A stretch of 64,000 bases of DNA from an uncultured Mycoplasmatota bacterium (GCA_946528555.1 CAMMYS010000029.1:1-64000); one strand, 5' to 3'; counted from the first letter of the stretch, positions 26,841-35,963 are shown. The notes: generated from the sequence alone by a model not told the origin. Made by a program: numbers and translations.

Positions 26841-28100
26841 ATGAAAAAGAAAATACATGCTCTTTTAGTAACAATAGCAAGAAAGAATAGAATATTACGT
26901 GAAACATATATTAGTTTAAAAACATTTATTCAAAAACAAAACTATTTAAGATATTCAAGAAAGTATAAAGTTGATGATAAATTATGTGTTTTTGAAGCTT
27001 TCAATGGTAGAAAATTTTGTGATAGTCCAAAAGCAATATATCTTCGTATGTTAAATGATAAGAAATATAAAGATTATAAATTTATTTGGGCATTTATTAA
27101 ACCAGAAGACTTTAAAGAATTAGAAAAAAATAGAAATACAACTTTAGTTGAATATCATAGTAAAGAATATAAAAAAGCATATGCAAGAGCAAAGTATTTC
27201 TTTACACCATCAAGATTACCAGATTATATTATTCCTAAAAAAGATCAAAATTATGTACAATTTTGGCATGGTACTCCATTAAAAAGATTAGGATTTGATA
27301 TCAAAGTAGGTGGAGTAAATGCTCTTCATACTGTTAAAGATTGGCAACATCTATATGAATATGATGCTACTAGATATTCTTATATGGTATCACCATCAAG
27401 ATTTGTTACAGATGTTTATATTAGTGCATTTAATTTAAAACATATCAATAAAGATAAATGTATTCTTGAAACAGGATATCCAAGAAATGATGCATTATTT
27501 ACTTTTGATGATAAATATGTAAATAAATTAAAGAAAGATTTAAATATTCCAAAAGATAAAAAGATTATATTATATGCTCCAACATGGAGAGATAATCAAT
27601 ATATTTCAGGAACTGGTTATAGTTATAATATAGCTTTAGATTTTGATAAGTTTAGAGAAAAATTTTCAGATGATTATGTTATTTTATTTAGAACACATTA
27701 TCTAATTGCAGAAATAATTGATTTATCAAAATATGAAGGATTTATTTATAATGTATCAGATTATAGTGATATAAATGATTTATATATTTTAGCAGATATA
27801 ATTATTACTGATTATTCAAGCGTATTCTTTGATTATGCTAATTTAAAAAGACCAATGTTATTCTACATGTATGATTTAAAAGATTATAAAAATAAAATGA
27901 GAGATTTCTATATTGATTTAGATGAACTTCCAGGACCAATTGTTGAAAAGGAAGAAGATTTATATAAAGAAATTAAAAATATAGATAAATATTGGAATAA
28001 ATATAAAGATAAATATGAAAAATTTAATAAGAGATTTAATTATTTAGATGATAAAGATTCAAGTGAAAGGGTACTAAAGGAAATAATAAAAAATGATTAA
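26841..28100 (+). CDS. CDP-glycerol glycerophosphotransferase-family protein (TagB/TagF type)
   Basis: 419 residues from ATG 26841, preferred over the in-frame TTG 26823 because SD GGAGG (26829-26833) lies between them. Signatures are QFWHGTPLKRLG, LYAPTWRDN, FRTHYL and IITDYSSVFFDYA. The family transfers polyol phosphate from a CDP carrier to a lipid-linked chain at the inner face of the membrane. It starts 2 bases after the previous gene and overlaps the next by 8, so the three transferases are one operon. Confidence 0.92.
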   Translation: MKKKIHALLVTIARKNRILRETYISLKTFIQKQNYLRYSRKYKVDDKLCVFEAFNGRKFCDSPKAIYLRMLNDKKYKDYKFIWAFIKPEDFKELEKNRNTTLVEYHSKEYKKAYARAKYFFTPSRLPDYIIPKKDQNYVQFWHGTPLKRLGFDIKVGGVNALHTVKDWQHLYEYDATRYSYMVSPSRFVTDVYISAFNLKHINKDKCILETGYPRNDALFTFDDKYVNKLKKDLNIPKDKKIILYAPTWRDNQYISGTGYSYNIALDFDKFREKFSDDYVILFRTHYLIAEIIDLSKYEGFIYNVSDYSDINDLYILADIIITDYSSVFFDYANLKRPMLFYMYDLKDYKNKMRDFYIDLDELPGPIVEKEEDLYKEIKNIDKYWNKYKDKYEKFNKRFNYLDDKDSSERVLKEIIKND

Positions 28101-30501
28101 CAAAGTAACTAAACTAATTAGTAAAATACTAGGTTATTTAAAATATAGTAGATATGTTAAATACTATATGGAATTATCTATCGATGATAGTATTGTTTTG
28201 TTTGATTCTAAAAATGGAAATGATTTTGCATCTAATATGTTTGCTTTATTAAAAGAATTTGTAGAAACAAAAGAAGGTTTTAATTATTATATAGTTTATG
28301 ATAATAATAAAGTTAAAGATAAAATAATTAAGTTATTAGATAGTTATAATATTAAAGACATTAATTATGTTAAATTTAAATCATTAAAACATTTAAAAGT
28401 ATTAGCTCAAGCAAAATATTTATTTTCTGATAATACTATGCCAAGAATGTATATAAAAAAAGAGGGACAAATATATACTAATACATGGCATGGTACTCCA
28501 TTAAAATGTATGGGAAGAGATACTAGAGGAGATAGTGATCAAATTGCTAATGTACAACGTAATTTATTATTAAGTGATATTCTTGTTTATCCAAGTGAAT
28601 ATATGAAGAATAAAATGCTTAATGCATATCTTGTTGATGAATTACATGAATCAAAAATATTATATTCAGGATATCCAAGAAATTCAGTTTTTTTAAATAA
28701 AGAAGAAGAAAAAGAAATACGTAAAGAAATGAATCTAGAAGATAAAAGAGTATATATTTATATGCCTACATATCGTGGAGCTATGAAGAATGCTGGAAGC
28801 CATGTTAAAGATGAATTAACAATGGTTAGGGAACATCTAGATGAATTAGATAAAAAGCTAACAGATAATGAAGTATTATATGTTAAATTACATGTATATA
28901 TTGGAAAGAATATTGATATAACAAGTTATAAACATATAAAACAATTTCCAAATAATTATGAAGTATATCATTTCTTAAATGTAGCTGATGTTTTAATAAC
29001 AGATTATTCAAGTGTATTTTTTGATTTTGCTTTAAGTAAGAAAAAAATAATTTTGTTTACTTATGATATGAAAGATTATTTAGAAAATAGAGGAATATAT
29101 TTAAATATTAATGATCTTCCATTTCCTAAAGTTGAAACAGTAAGTGAACTATATAAAGAATTAAATACAGATAAAAAGTATGATGATAGTAAATTCTTAT
29201 CAACATATAATACATATGATTGCAAAGATGCTCCTAAAAAAGTAATAGAGGAGACATTAAATTTTAAAAAAGAGATTAGAAAGAAACCAAAAAAGAATAT
29301 ATTAGTATTTTGTGGTAAATTTTCTAAGAATGGTATTACAACTGCATTTTTTAATTTATTTAAAAATGTTGATAGAGAAAAGTTTAATATTTATGTAACT
29401 TTTAATGAAGATTTGTATATTAAAAATTTTGATGATATAGAAAAATTAAAAGAAAATGGTTTTTATGAATTGCCATATATTAATGGTACATCAAGACCAT
29501 TATTTGTATACTTTTCACAATATTTATATGAGCACTATAATATGTATAATTTAAAAATTAAAGAAAAAATGGATAAAGCAATAGATATTCATAATATTAA
29601 AAATTATGGTTTTATTCATTTTGATGCTGTTATTCAATATACAGGATATGGTGAAGCAATTACTAAACAATTTCAAAGAATGAATAGTTTTAGAATGTTT
29701 TTTATACATAATGATATTGTTAATGAAATGAAAACTAAACACACAAGACATTTATTAACAACAAAAATGGCATTAAATACTTATGATAAAGTTGTTCTTG
29801 TATCAGATGGAGTTCATAAACCAGCTCTTGAAATAGCAGGAAATGATAGTAATTTTATTACACTATATAATATATGTGATTATGAAAGTATTATTAAAAA
29901 GTCTAAAGAAAAAATAGAATTTTCTAAAGGCACATATTGTAATGTAAGTAAAGAAAAATTAGAAAATATTTTAGATAGTAAAGATACTAAATTTATAAAT
30001 ATTGGAAGATTTTCTCATGAAAAATGTCATAAAGAAATAATACATACTTTTGAAAGATATAATAAAGAAAATCCAAAATCATATTTAATCATTATTGGTG
30101 GTTATGGAACAGATTTTGAAGATACTTTAAACTATGCTAAAAGTACTAAAGTATATAATAGAATTATTATTATTAAATCTATTAATAATCCAATGCCAAT
30201 ACTTAAAAAATGTGATGGATTTATATTATATTCTAAATATGAAGCTTTCCCAATGACATTAATGGAAGCTGATGTATTATCTGTTCCAATTATAATGTCT
30301 AATTGTGAAGGACCATATAAATTTTGGAATGAAAAAGGTGCTAGAATAATACCTTTAGATGAAGAAAAATTATTAGAAGCTATGATAGATTTAGGTAATG
30401 GTAAAATAAAACCAATTAATATTGACTTTAAAGACTATAATAGAAAGTGGACTAAATATTTTGAAGAATCAATATTAGAGGGTATAAAAAATAAAAAATA
30501 A
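28093..30501 (+). CDS. Fused TagF-type transferase and GT4-like glycosyltransferase
   Basis: 802 residues. Residues about 1-390 are a CDP-glycerol glycerophosphotransferase domain (TWHGTPLKCMGRD, YMPTYRG, LITDYSSVFFDFA). Residues about 400-800 are a GT-B glycosyltransferase: ILVFCGKFSKNGITTAFFNL at its start and NIGRFSHEKCHKEII, IIGGYGTDF and YSKYEAFPMTLMEA of the GT4/group 1 family near the end. A single chain could add polyol phosphate and a sugar in turn, giving a mixed repeat unit; this is an inference from the fusion. Start overlaps the preceding gene by 8 bases. Confidence 0.9.
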   Translation: MINKVTKLISKILGYLKYSRYVKYYMELSIDDSIVLFDSKNGNDFASNMFALLKEFVETKEGFNYYIVYDNNKVKDKIIKLLDSYNIKDINYVKFKSLKHLKVLAQAKYLFSDNTMPRMYIKKEGQIYTNTWHGTPLKCMGRDTRGDSDQIANVQRNLLLSDILVYPSEYMKNKMLNAYLVDELHESKILYSGYPRNSVFLNKEEEKEIRKEMNLEDKRVYIYMPTYRGAMKNAGSHVKDELTMVREHLDELDKKLTDNEVLYVKLHVYIGKNIDITSYKHIKQFPNNYEVYHFLNVADVLITDYSSVFFDFALSKKKIILFTYDMKDYLENRGIYLNINDLPFPKVETVSELYKELNTDKKYDDSKFLSTYNTYDCKDAPKKVIEETLNFKKEIRKKPKKNILVFCGKFSKNGITTAFFNLFKNVDREKFNIYVTFNEDLYIKNFDDIEKLKENGFYELPYINGTSRPLFVYFSQYLYEHYNMYNLKIKEKMDKAIDIHNIKNYGFIHFDAVIQYTGYGEAITKQFQRMNSFRMFFIHNDIVNEMKTKHTRHLLTTKMALNTYDKVVLVSDGVHKPALEIAGNDSNFITLYNICDYESIIKKSKEKIEFSKGTYCNVSKEKLENILDSKDTKFINIGRFSHEKCHKEIIHTFERYNKENPKSYLIIIGGYGTDFEDTLNYAKSTKVYNRIIIIKSINNPMPILKKCDGFILYSKYEAFPMTLMEADVLSVPIIMSNCEGPYKFWNEKGARIIPLDEEKLLEAMIDLGNGKIKPINIDFKDYNRKWTKYFEESILEGIKNKK

Positions 30502-30502
30502 A

Positions 30503-30511
30503 TGTTATAAT
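30503..30511 (+). promoter_or_regulatory. Candidate internal promoter before tagD
   Basis: Extended -10 TGTTATAAT directly after the preceding stop codon and 21 bases before the tagD start; no good -35. Confidence 0.45.
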
Positions 30512-30531
30512 TTTTGTATAGGGAGGATTTT

Positions 30532-30990
30532 ATGAAGAGAATTTTAACATATGGAACATTTGATTTGTTACACTATGGTCATATTAGATTATTAAAAAGA
30601 GCAAAAGCTTTAGGAGATTATTTAATTGTTGCTGTATCAACAGATGAGTTTAATGAAATAAAAGGAAAAAAAGCATATCACAATTATGAAACAAGAAAAC
30701 AAATGCTAGAAGCAATTAGATATGTAGATCTTGTTATTCCTGAAGAAAATTGGGAACAAAAAATTAGTGATGTTCAAAACTATTTTGTTGATGTAGTAGT
30801 TATGGGAAGCGATTGGGCTGGAAGTGATAAATTCGATTACCTAAAAGATTATTGTGAAGTAGTTTATTTAGATAGAACTGAAGGAATTAGTACTACTAAA
30901 ATTAAAAAAGATTTAGGACTTCAAGAACCAGTTAATGGTGTTGATCAAATACCAGAACCTTCAAAAACATTAAAAAGAAAAAGAAAATAG
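30532..30990 (+). CDS. tagD: Glycerol-3-phosphate cytidylyltransferase
   Basis: 152 residues from ATG 30532; an in-frame TTG at 30514 is rejected because SD GGGAGG (30521-30526) lies inside that extension. Motifs are YGTFDLLHYGHIRLL (the HxGH nucleotidyltransferase site) and RTEGISTTKIK (the ISTT motif). It makes CDP-glycerol from glycerol 3-phosphate and CTP, the donor for the preceding TagB/TagF-type enzymes. A basic, Pro-containing C-terminal extension of about 22 residues goes beyond the usual 129-residue length. Confidence 0.95.
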   Translation: MKRILTYGTFDLLHYGHIRLLKRAKALGDYLIVAVSTDEFNEIKGKKAYHNYETRKQMLEAIRYVDLVIPEENWEQKISDVQNYFVDVVVMGSDWAGSDKFDYLKDYCEVVYLDRTEGISTTKIKKDLGLQEPVNGVDQIPEPSKTLKRKRK

Positions 30991-31014
30991 GCAAATATAA
31001 AATTTGCCATTTTT
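30990..31014 (+). terminator. Terminator after tagD
   Basis: GGCAAAT / ATTTGCC stem followed by a T-rich tract; the stem begins in the stop codon. Confidence 0.85.
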
Positions 31015-31026
31015 ATTATAAAATTA

Positions 31027-31035
31027 TGATATAAT
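31027..31035 (+). promoter_or_regulatory. Extended -10 promoter before the HAD phosphatase
   Basis: TGATATAAT 29 bases before the start at 31064; -35 weak. Confidence 0.55.
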
Positions 31036-31063
31036 TATGCTGTAAAGAATAGGTGAAGAAAGA

Positions 31064-31648
31064 ATGAATATTTATGATTTTGATGGAACAATATATAATG
31101 GAGATTCTACAAAAGATATTATAAAATATGCTTTTAAGAAACATCCATTTATGGTTATGAAGTGTTTAAGAAGAGCTAAGAAAAAGAATAGAGATTTCTT
31201 ACAAGGATTATGTTCATTTGAACAAGTTAAAGAAGAAATGTTAGCATTTATTTTTAAAATGCAAAATTATCCAAAGTTTATAAATGATTTTGTAGAATCA
31301 CATATGAAAAAGATTAAACCTTTATATACATCAAGACATGCTGACAATGATGTAATTTGTTCAGCATCATATGAATTATGGGTTAGTCAATTTGCAAGAC
31401 GAATTGGTGTTAGAAATGTTATTGCTACAAGAGTTGACACTTCTGGTAAAATATTAGGTGTTAATTGCAAAGGCGATGAAAAATTAAGAAGAATTAAAGA
31501 AGCTATTCCTAATATACCAATTGAAAATGCATATACAGATTCTCAAAGTGATGAACCATTATTAGTAAATGCTGTTAATGGTTATGTAATTGAAGGAAAT
31601 AAAGTTATTCCTTATGTGAGAGGTTATAAGTTTAAAAATAAAAATTAA
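31064..31648 (+). CDS. HAD-superfamily (SerB-like) phosphatase
   Basis: 194 residues. The DxDGT motif is YDFDGTIYNGD at the N-terminus; SASYELWV (motif II Ser) and GDEKLRRI plus YTDSQSDEPLL (motif III/IV) follow, the HAD-IB pattern. It would dephosphorylate a small phosphomonoester. Placed between tagD and a flippase, it may act on a polyol or sugar phosphate of this pathway, but the substrate is not visible in the sequence. It is followed after 15 bases by the flippase gene. Confidence 0.85.
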   Translation: MNIYDFDGTIYNGDSTKDIIKYAFKKHPFMVMKCLRRAKKKNRDFLQGLCSFEQVKEEMLAFIFKMQNYPKFINDFVESHMKKIKPLYTSRHADNDVICSASYELWVSQFARRIGVRNVIATRVDTSGKILGVNCKGDEKLRRIKEAIPNIPIENAYTDSQSDEPLLVNAVNGYVIEGNKVIPYVRGYKFKNKN

Positions 31649-31663
31649 TCTGAAAGGTTTTAT

Positions 31664-33103
31664 ATGGCTAAAAGTGTAAGAAAAAATTATTTTTATAATT
31701 TATTATATGAAATAGTAGTATTAGTTGTACCTTTAATCACAGCACCATATTTATCAAGAGTATTAGGTGTTGATGGAGTAGGTGTTTCAAGTTATACTCT
31801 TTCAATAGTTTCATATTTTATTTTAGTTGCTAATATTGGAGTCGCTAGTTATGGTAGTAGAGAAATTGCTATGGTTAGAGATGATAAACATATAATGTCT
31901 AAAACATTTTGGGAATTACTATTTTTAAAAATGTTTACAGGACTTATTTCATTAAGTGGTTATTTATTCTTTTTATATTTTCAAACTAAATATAATATTA
32001 TTTATAAAATATTAGCAATCAATATTTTAGCTAATATATTTAATATAAATTTCTTATATCAAGGAATAGAACATTATAAAATGATTTCTATAAGAAATAT
32101 AATTGTTAAAATAACATGTACAATAGCAGTATTTGTATTTGTAAGAGAAAAAAGTGATTTAGACATTTATATTTTAGTACATAGTATTTCATTAGTTTTA
32201 AGTTCTGCTATATTGTGGAGCCATATACATAAAATAGTTGATAGAGTACCTCTTAAAGAATTGAAGGTATTCCGTCATTTCAAAAATACAGTTATTTATT
32301 TCTTACCACAAATTGCTACTCAAATATATACAGTATTAGATAAAACTATGATTGGTGTAATTACACATTCTGAAAAAGAAAATGGATACTATGAACAAGC
32401 ACATAAATTAATACATGTTTGTCAAACAGTTCTTACTTCTTTAAATTCTGTAATGTATCCAAGAATGTCATATTTATTTAAAAATAAAAAATTTGATGAA
32501 ATGAAACTTAGAGTAAATAAATCACTAAATTATGATCAAATGATAGGTATACCAATGGTAATAGGACTTGCTTGTATATCATATGGTTTTGTTGATTGGT
32601 ATTTTGGTTTAGGCTTTGAAAAGGTTAAATTATTAATAGTAATGTTTGCACCAATATTATTAATAATAGCATTTAGTACATGTTTGGTAACACATATATT
32701 AAATCCAATTGGTAAAAGACTTCAAACTGCTAAAGTATTATTCTTAGGAGCAGCTATTAATTTAATAGCTAATGCGATATTGATTCCTAGAATAGCTAGT
32801 GTAGGGGCTACAATAGCATCAGTACTTGCAGAATTAGTGATAATGATAATATATGTTAGAATGGCAAGAGATTATATATCAATAAAAGAAGCAACAAAAC
32901 GAACATATCAATATTTAATAGCAGGAACTTTTATGGCAGGAGTATTACTATTTATGTTATTTAATATGAAGATGTGTGCATTAACAACATTTTTAGAAAT
33001 TTTAACAGGTTCAATAGTATATTTTGCAATATTATTCTTATTTAAAAATGAACTTATTATGGAAGGAATTAAAATAGTTAAGAAAAAATTCAAAAAAGCA
33101 TAG
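31664..33103 (+). CDS. Wzx-type polysaccharide flippase (MOP superfamily)
   Basis: 479 residues with 12-14 predicted membrane helices and the typical N-terminus of oligosaccharide translocases (FYNLLYEIVVLVVPLITAPY, SRVLGVDGVG). It would flip an undecaprenyl-linked glycan across the membrane. Wall teichoic acids are usually exported by an ABC transporter (TagGH); no such genes are seen here, so a Wzx-type export of a phosphopolyol-containing glycan is possible. SD GAAAGG. Confidence 0.9.
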   Translation: MAKSVRKNYFYNLLYEIVVLVVPLITAPYLSRVLGVDGVGVSSYTLSIVSYFILVANIGVASYGSREIAMVRDDKHIMSKTFWELLFLKMFTGLISLSGYLFFLYFQTKYNIIYKILAINILANIFNINFLYQGIEHYKMISIRNIIVKITCTIAVFVFVREKSDLDIYILVHSISLVLSSAILWSHIHKIVDRVPLKELKVFRHFKNTVIYFLPQIATQIYTVLDKTMIGVITHSEKENGYYEQAHKLIHVCQTVLTSLNSVMYPRMSYLFKNKKFDEMKLRVNKSLNYDQMIGIPMVIGLACISYGFVDWYFGLGFEKVKLLIVMFAPILLIIAFSTCLVTHILNPIGKRLQTAKVLFLGAAINLIANAILIPRIASVGATIASVLAELVIMIIYVRMARDYISIKEATKRTYQYLIAGTFMAGVLLFMLFNMKMCALTTFLEILTGSIVYFAILFLFKNELIMEGIKIVKKKFKKA

Positions 33104-33134
33104 TTGTCAACAAAAAAGTGTTGACAACTTTTTA
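33102..33134 (+). terminator. Strong terminator after the flippase gene, containing the next -35
   Basis: An 11-bp stem (AGTTGTCAACA / TGTTGACAACT) with a six-base loop and T run. The downstream arm holds the TTGACA -35 of rpsP. Confidence 0.92.
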
Positions 33135-33149
33135 TTTATGGTGTAATAT
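33121..33149 (+). promoter_or_regulatory. rpsP promoter
   Basis: -35 TTGACA (33121-33126, inside the terminator stem), 17-base spacer, -10 TAATAT (33144-33149). Confidence 0.75.
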
Positions 33150-33178
33150 ATCTTTGTAATTGGGAAGGAGTATACGAC

Positions 33179-33448
33179 ATGGCAGTAAAAATTAGACTAA
33201 GAAGAATGGGTGCTAAAAAAAGACCATTTTATCGTTTAGTAGTAGCTGATTCAAGAGCTAAAAGAGATGGTAGTGTAATTGAATCTATTGGAACTTATAT
33301 GCCTTTAGAAGCAGAAAAATTTAATATTAATAAAGAAGCTGCTTTAAATTGGCTTAAGGAAGGAGCTCAACCTACTGATACAGCAAAGAATATTCTTAGT
33401 GAAGTAGGTGTTATGGAAGAATTCCATAAGGCTAAAAGAAACAAATAA
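33179..33448 (+). CDS. rpsP: 30S ribosomal protein bS16
   Basis: 89 residues, full length, with the family start [24 protein letters not shown]. It is a small-subunit protein needed for 30S assembly. The stop overlaps the khpA start by one base (TAATG). SD GGAAGGAG. The rpsP-khpA pair is common in Firmicutes; the usual rimM, trmD and rplS do not follow here. Confidence 0.98.
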   Translation: MAVKIRLRRMGAKKRPFYRLVVADSRAKRDGSVIESIGTYMPLEAEKFNINKEAALNWLKEGAQPTDTAKNILSEVGVMEEFHKAKRNK

Positions 33449-33690
33449 TGAATTTAGTTGAATTTTCAGAATTAATCGTTAAAAAAATCGTTAAAGAACC
33501 AGACTTAGTAAAAGTTCAAATGTTCGAAGGCGAAGATGAAAACGTTATAGAAATCATTGTTGCTGAAGATGACATGGGAAGAGTTATTGGTAAAAAAGGA
33601 AAAATTGCTAATAGTTTAAAAACATTAATTCAAGCAAAAGCATACAATGAAGGACATAAAAAAGTAAAAGTAAATATAGATTCATTTTAA
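33448..33690 (+). CDS. khpA: KH-domain RNA-binding protein KhpA
   Basis: 80 residues. A single KH domain with the GxxG loop (VIGKKGKIANSLK at about 51-63) fills the protein. KhpA binds RNA, usually as a partner of KhpB/EloR, and is linked to cell elongation in Firmicutes. Translationally coupled to rpsP. Confidence 0.95.
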   Translation: MNLVEFSELIVKKIVKEPDLVKVQMFEGEDENVIEIIVAEDDMGRVIGKKGKIANSLKTLIQAKAYNEGHKKVKVNIDSF

Positions 33691-33714
33691 GAACTTGAAA
33701 TCAGTTCTTTTTTT
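33689..33714 (+). terminator. Terminator after rpsP-khpA
   Basis: AAGAACT / AGTTCTT stem followed by a T run, starting in the stop codon. Confidence 0.88.
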
Positions 33715-33715
33715 A

Positions 33716-33744
33716 TTGAAATAATATACATATGATAGTATAAT
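33716..33744 (+). promoter_or_regulatory. Promoter of the 33769 gene
   Basis: -35 TTGAAA (33716-33721), 17-base spacer, perfect -10 TATAAT (33739-33744). It begins directly after the terminator. Confidence 0.75.
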
Positions 33745-33768
33745 AAGCTTGCTTTAAAGAGGTGGATT

Positions 33769-34437
33769 ATGACAACTGAAGATGAAATATTATTAGAAAG
33801 CAATTTTCAAACTGAAAAAATGGATAGTGATGAAAGAAATTTTTATTTAAATTTACTTGCTAATTCTAAAGAAGTACAATCTAGTACAAGAGTAGCTGAT
33901 CCAAATAATTTATTAGGGACATTACATCCTAATTATGAACCAAGTGATTATATGAATTTTATAGATGAAGATGAAGATATTATTCCACCTTTTTCAAAAA
34001 TAGTAAAAAGTCATATAGAAGAAAGACCTAAAGATAAGAAACATCAAAAACCATTTGAAATAGTTACTATGGCTTTATGTAAAGAAAAAGATAAAAAGGG
34101 AAGAGATGTTATTTTTTTTAACGGAGCAATCGCATCTCAAACAATTAAAGATGATAATAAATGGATAAGTGGTAGAATTATTAAAACTGGTGATAGAAAT
34201 TATCATATTGAAACTCATGTAATGAGATATTATGAATATTTAAGAAATTCTGAAAAAATGTATACAGTTGTAGATGATTTTGTATTATTTGATGAAAAGA
34301 CAATAAGAATATCAAAATATTTAGATAATATAAAATATGAAAAATATTGTGATGCTTTACCACCTTTAACAAGTGAATTAAGTCAAAAATATGTTGATGG
34401 TTTAGTAATGACTATGAGATTAAGATATAGAGGTTAA
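33769..34437 (+). CDS. Unrecognised cytoplasmic protein
   Basis: 222 residues, soluble, acidic in the first 90 residues, with no signal peptide or membrane helix. A beta-rich middle part (DVIFFNGAIASQTI, WISGRIIKTGD, YHIETHVMRYYEY) suggests a small beta domain. SD AGAGGTG and a good promoter support expression. It is followed after one base by a DUF1653-like gene, so the two probably form an operon. No function can be assigned. Confidence 0.75.
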   Translation: MTTEDEILLESNFQTEKMDSDERNFYLNLLANSKEVQSSTRVADPNNLLGTLHPNYEPSDYMNFIDEDEDIIPPFSKIVKSHIEERPKDKKHQKPFEIVTMALCKEKDKKGRDVIFFNGAIASQTIKDDNKWISGRIIKTGDRNYHIETHVMRYYEYLRNSEKMYTVVDDFVLFDEKTIRISKYLDNIKYEKYCDALPPLTSELSQKYVDGLVMTMRLRYRG

Positions 34438-34438
34438 T

Positions 34439-34693
34439 ATGAGAAAAATAGAAATAGGTTCATATTATAAACATTTTAAAGGTAATATTTATAAAGTAAT
34501 AGATATTGTTTATGATTGTGAATCAAAAGGTGATGAATTAGAAAAAGTAGTTATATATGAAGCACAATATGATGATAAAAAAAGATGGGCAAGAAAGTAT
34601 AATGATTTTGCATCACTTGTTGATAAAGATAAATATCCTAATGTAAAGCAAAAATATAGATTTCAAAAGATAAAAAGTGTAAACAAGTGTTGA
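34439..34693 (+). CDS. DUF1653-like small protein
   Basis: 84 residues. The sequence IGSYYKHFKGNIYKVIDI...VVIYEAQYDDKKRWAR fits the DUF1653 pattern (Y-H-F-K-G-x-x-Y-x-V, then V-Y-x-x-x-Y), a small beta-barrel domain of unknown function. It directly follows the 33769 gene. The stop TGA overlaps the -35 of the prs promoter. Confidence 0.8.
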   Translation: MRKIEIGSYYKHFKGNIYKVIDIVYDCESKGDELEKVVIYEAQYDDKKRWARKYNDFASLVDKDKYPNVKQKYRFQKIKSVNKC

Positions 34694-34718
34694 AATAAAT
34701 ATTTATAAATGTTATCCT
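34690..34718 (+). promoter_or_regulatory. prs promoter
   Basis: -35 TTGAAA (34690-34695), 17-base spacer, extended -10 TGTTATCCT (hexamer 34713-34718). Transcription would start near 34725, about 100 bases before prs. Confidence 0.6.
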
Positions 34719-34737
34719 AAATATAGGTTGTGGTGAT

Positions 34738-34779
34738 ATGTTGATATTTATTTATAACTCAAAAATAATATTTTGTTAA
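34738..34779 (+). CDS. Possible 13-codon leader peptide of prs
   Basis: ATG 34738 opens a short frame (MLIFIYNSKIIFC) that stops at 34777-34779, two bases before a terminator hairpin. The SD-like sequence upstream is weak. A ribosome at its end would cover the 5' arm of the hairpin. This may be chance; see the finding on prs. Confidence 0.35.
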   Translation: MLIFIYNSKIIFC

Positions 34780-34780
34780 T

Positions 34781-34809
34781 AAAGAGTATTTTAATGTACT
34801 CTTTTTTTT
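34781..34809 (+). terminator. Terminator hairpin in the prs leader (possible attenuator)
   Basis: AAAGAGTA / TACTCTTT stem with an 8-base loop, then eight T. It ends only 3-4 bases before the prs SD (GGAGGTG), leaving no room for a promoter between them. Confidence 0.75.
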
Positions 34810-34823
34810 GTGGAGGTGTTGTA

Positions 34824-35963
34824 ATGAAAGAACAATTAGAGAAGGAAAAGTTAAGATTAATTGTATTCAAAAGTGCATTAGAATTAGGAATGAGTGTAGA
34901 TAAACACTTACTTGATATGTATAATTACGATAGTAGTAAATATACATTTATAGTTCCAATAAATGAAGTATTCTTTTCTGATGGACATTCTAAAGTAGAA
35001 ATTAATTCTACTGTTAGAGGAAAGGATCTATTTTTCATAACAGATGTAGAAAACTGTAGTATTGAATATAATTTAAGAGGATTTACTAATCATACTAGTC
35101 CTAGTGATTTATTTCAACAATTAAAAGATGGTATTAATGCTAGTAACTGTCATGCTGAAAAAATTAATGTAATAGAAACAATTTTATACGGAGGAAGACA
35201 ACATAAAAGAAATACTAGAGAACCACTAGCGTGTGGAGCAGCATTAAGAGAATTAGATAATTTACCTAGAATAAAAAGTTTTGTTACTTTTGATGCACAT
35301 GATCAAAGTGTAGAACATGCAACACACAATATGGAATTTGATAATATTTTCGTAACAAATACTATTTTAGAAAGTTTTATAAATAATGTACCAAAAGAAC
35401 AACTATATGATATGGTATTCATCGCACCTGACGGTGGCGCTAATGGAAGAAGAGATGTATTTTTAAACTCATTTAATCATGAAGCAGTTAATAAAGACGC
35501 TGGAGGCTTCTATAAATTAAGAGATTTTAAACGTTATGTAAATGGAAAGAATCCAGTTATATCTCATGAATATATGGGACGTTCAAATCTAGAAGGAAAA
35601 ACTGCTATTATAGTAGATGATATGATAGCTAGTGGTGGAAGTATGTTTGATACTATTGATGAATTAAAGAAAAGAGGTATTGAACATGTATATATAATGG
35701 TAACATTTGCATTATTTACTGAAGGAATAGATACATTTAAGAAATATGCAAATGAAGGATTATTAGATGGATTATACGTAAGTAATTTATCTTATATACC
35801 AGAAGAATATAAACAAGAACCATGGTTACATGTATGTGATTGTTCAAAAACAGTTGCAGAAGTAATATATAATATACATAATGATTTATCTATAACAAGT
35901 ATTTTAACTGATAGATCACAACCATTAAGATTATTAGAAAAGAAGTTTAAGAAAAATGAATGA
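34824..35963 (+). CDS. prs: Ribose-phosphate pyrophosphokinase (long form)
   Basis: 379 residues from ATG 34824, chosen because SD TGGAGGTG (34811-34818) lies just upstream; an in-frame TTG at 34773 lies in the leader hairpin region and is rejected. It has the PRPP-binding loop VDDMIASGGSMFDTIDELKKRG in two short stretches, an ATP-site region (GGRQHKRNTREPL) and FDAHDQS. The enzyme makes PRPP from ribose 5-phosphate and ATP for nucleotide synthesis. It is about 60 residues longer than classical Prs. It overlaps tsaC by 8 bases. Confidence 0.9.
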   Translation: MKEQLEKEKLRLIVFKSALELGMSVDKHLLDMYNYDSSKYTFIVPINEVFFSDGHSKVEINSTVRGKDLFFITDVENCSIEYNLRGFTNHTSPSDLFQQLKDGINASNCHAEKINVIETILYGGRQHKRNTREPLACGAALRELDNLPRIKSFVTFDAHDQSVEHATHNMEFDNIFVTNTILESFINNVPKEQLYDMVFIAPDGGANGRRDVFLNSFNHEAVNKDAGGFYKLRDFKRYVNGKNPVISHEYMGRSNLEGKTAIIVDDMIASGGSMFDTIDELKKRGIEHVYIMVTFALFTEGIDTFKKYANEGLLDGLYVSNLSYIPEEYKQEPWLHVCDCSKTVAEVIYNIHNDLSITSILTDRSQPLRLLEKKFKKNE

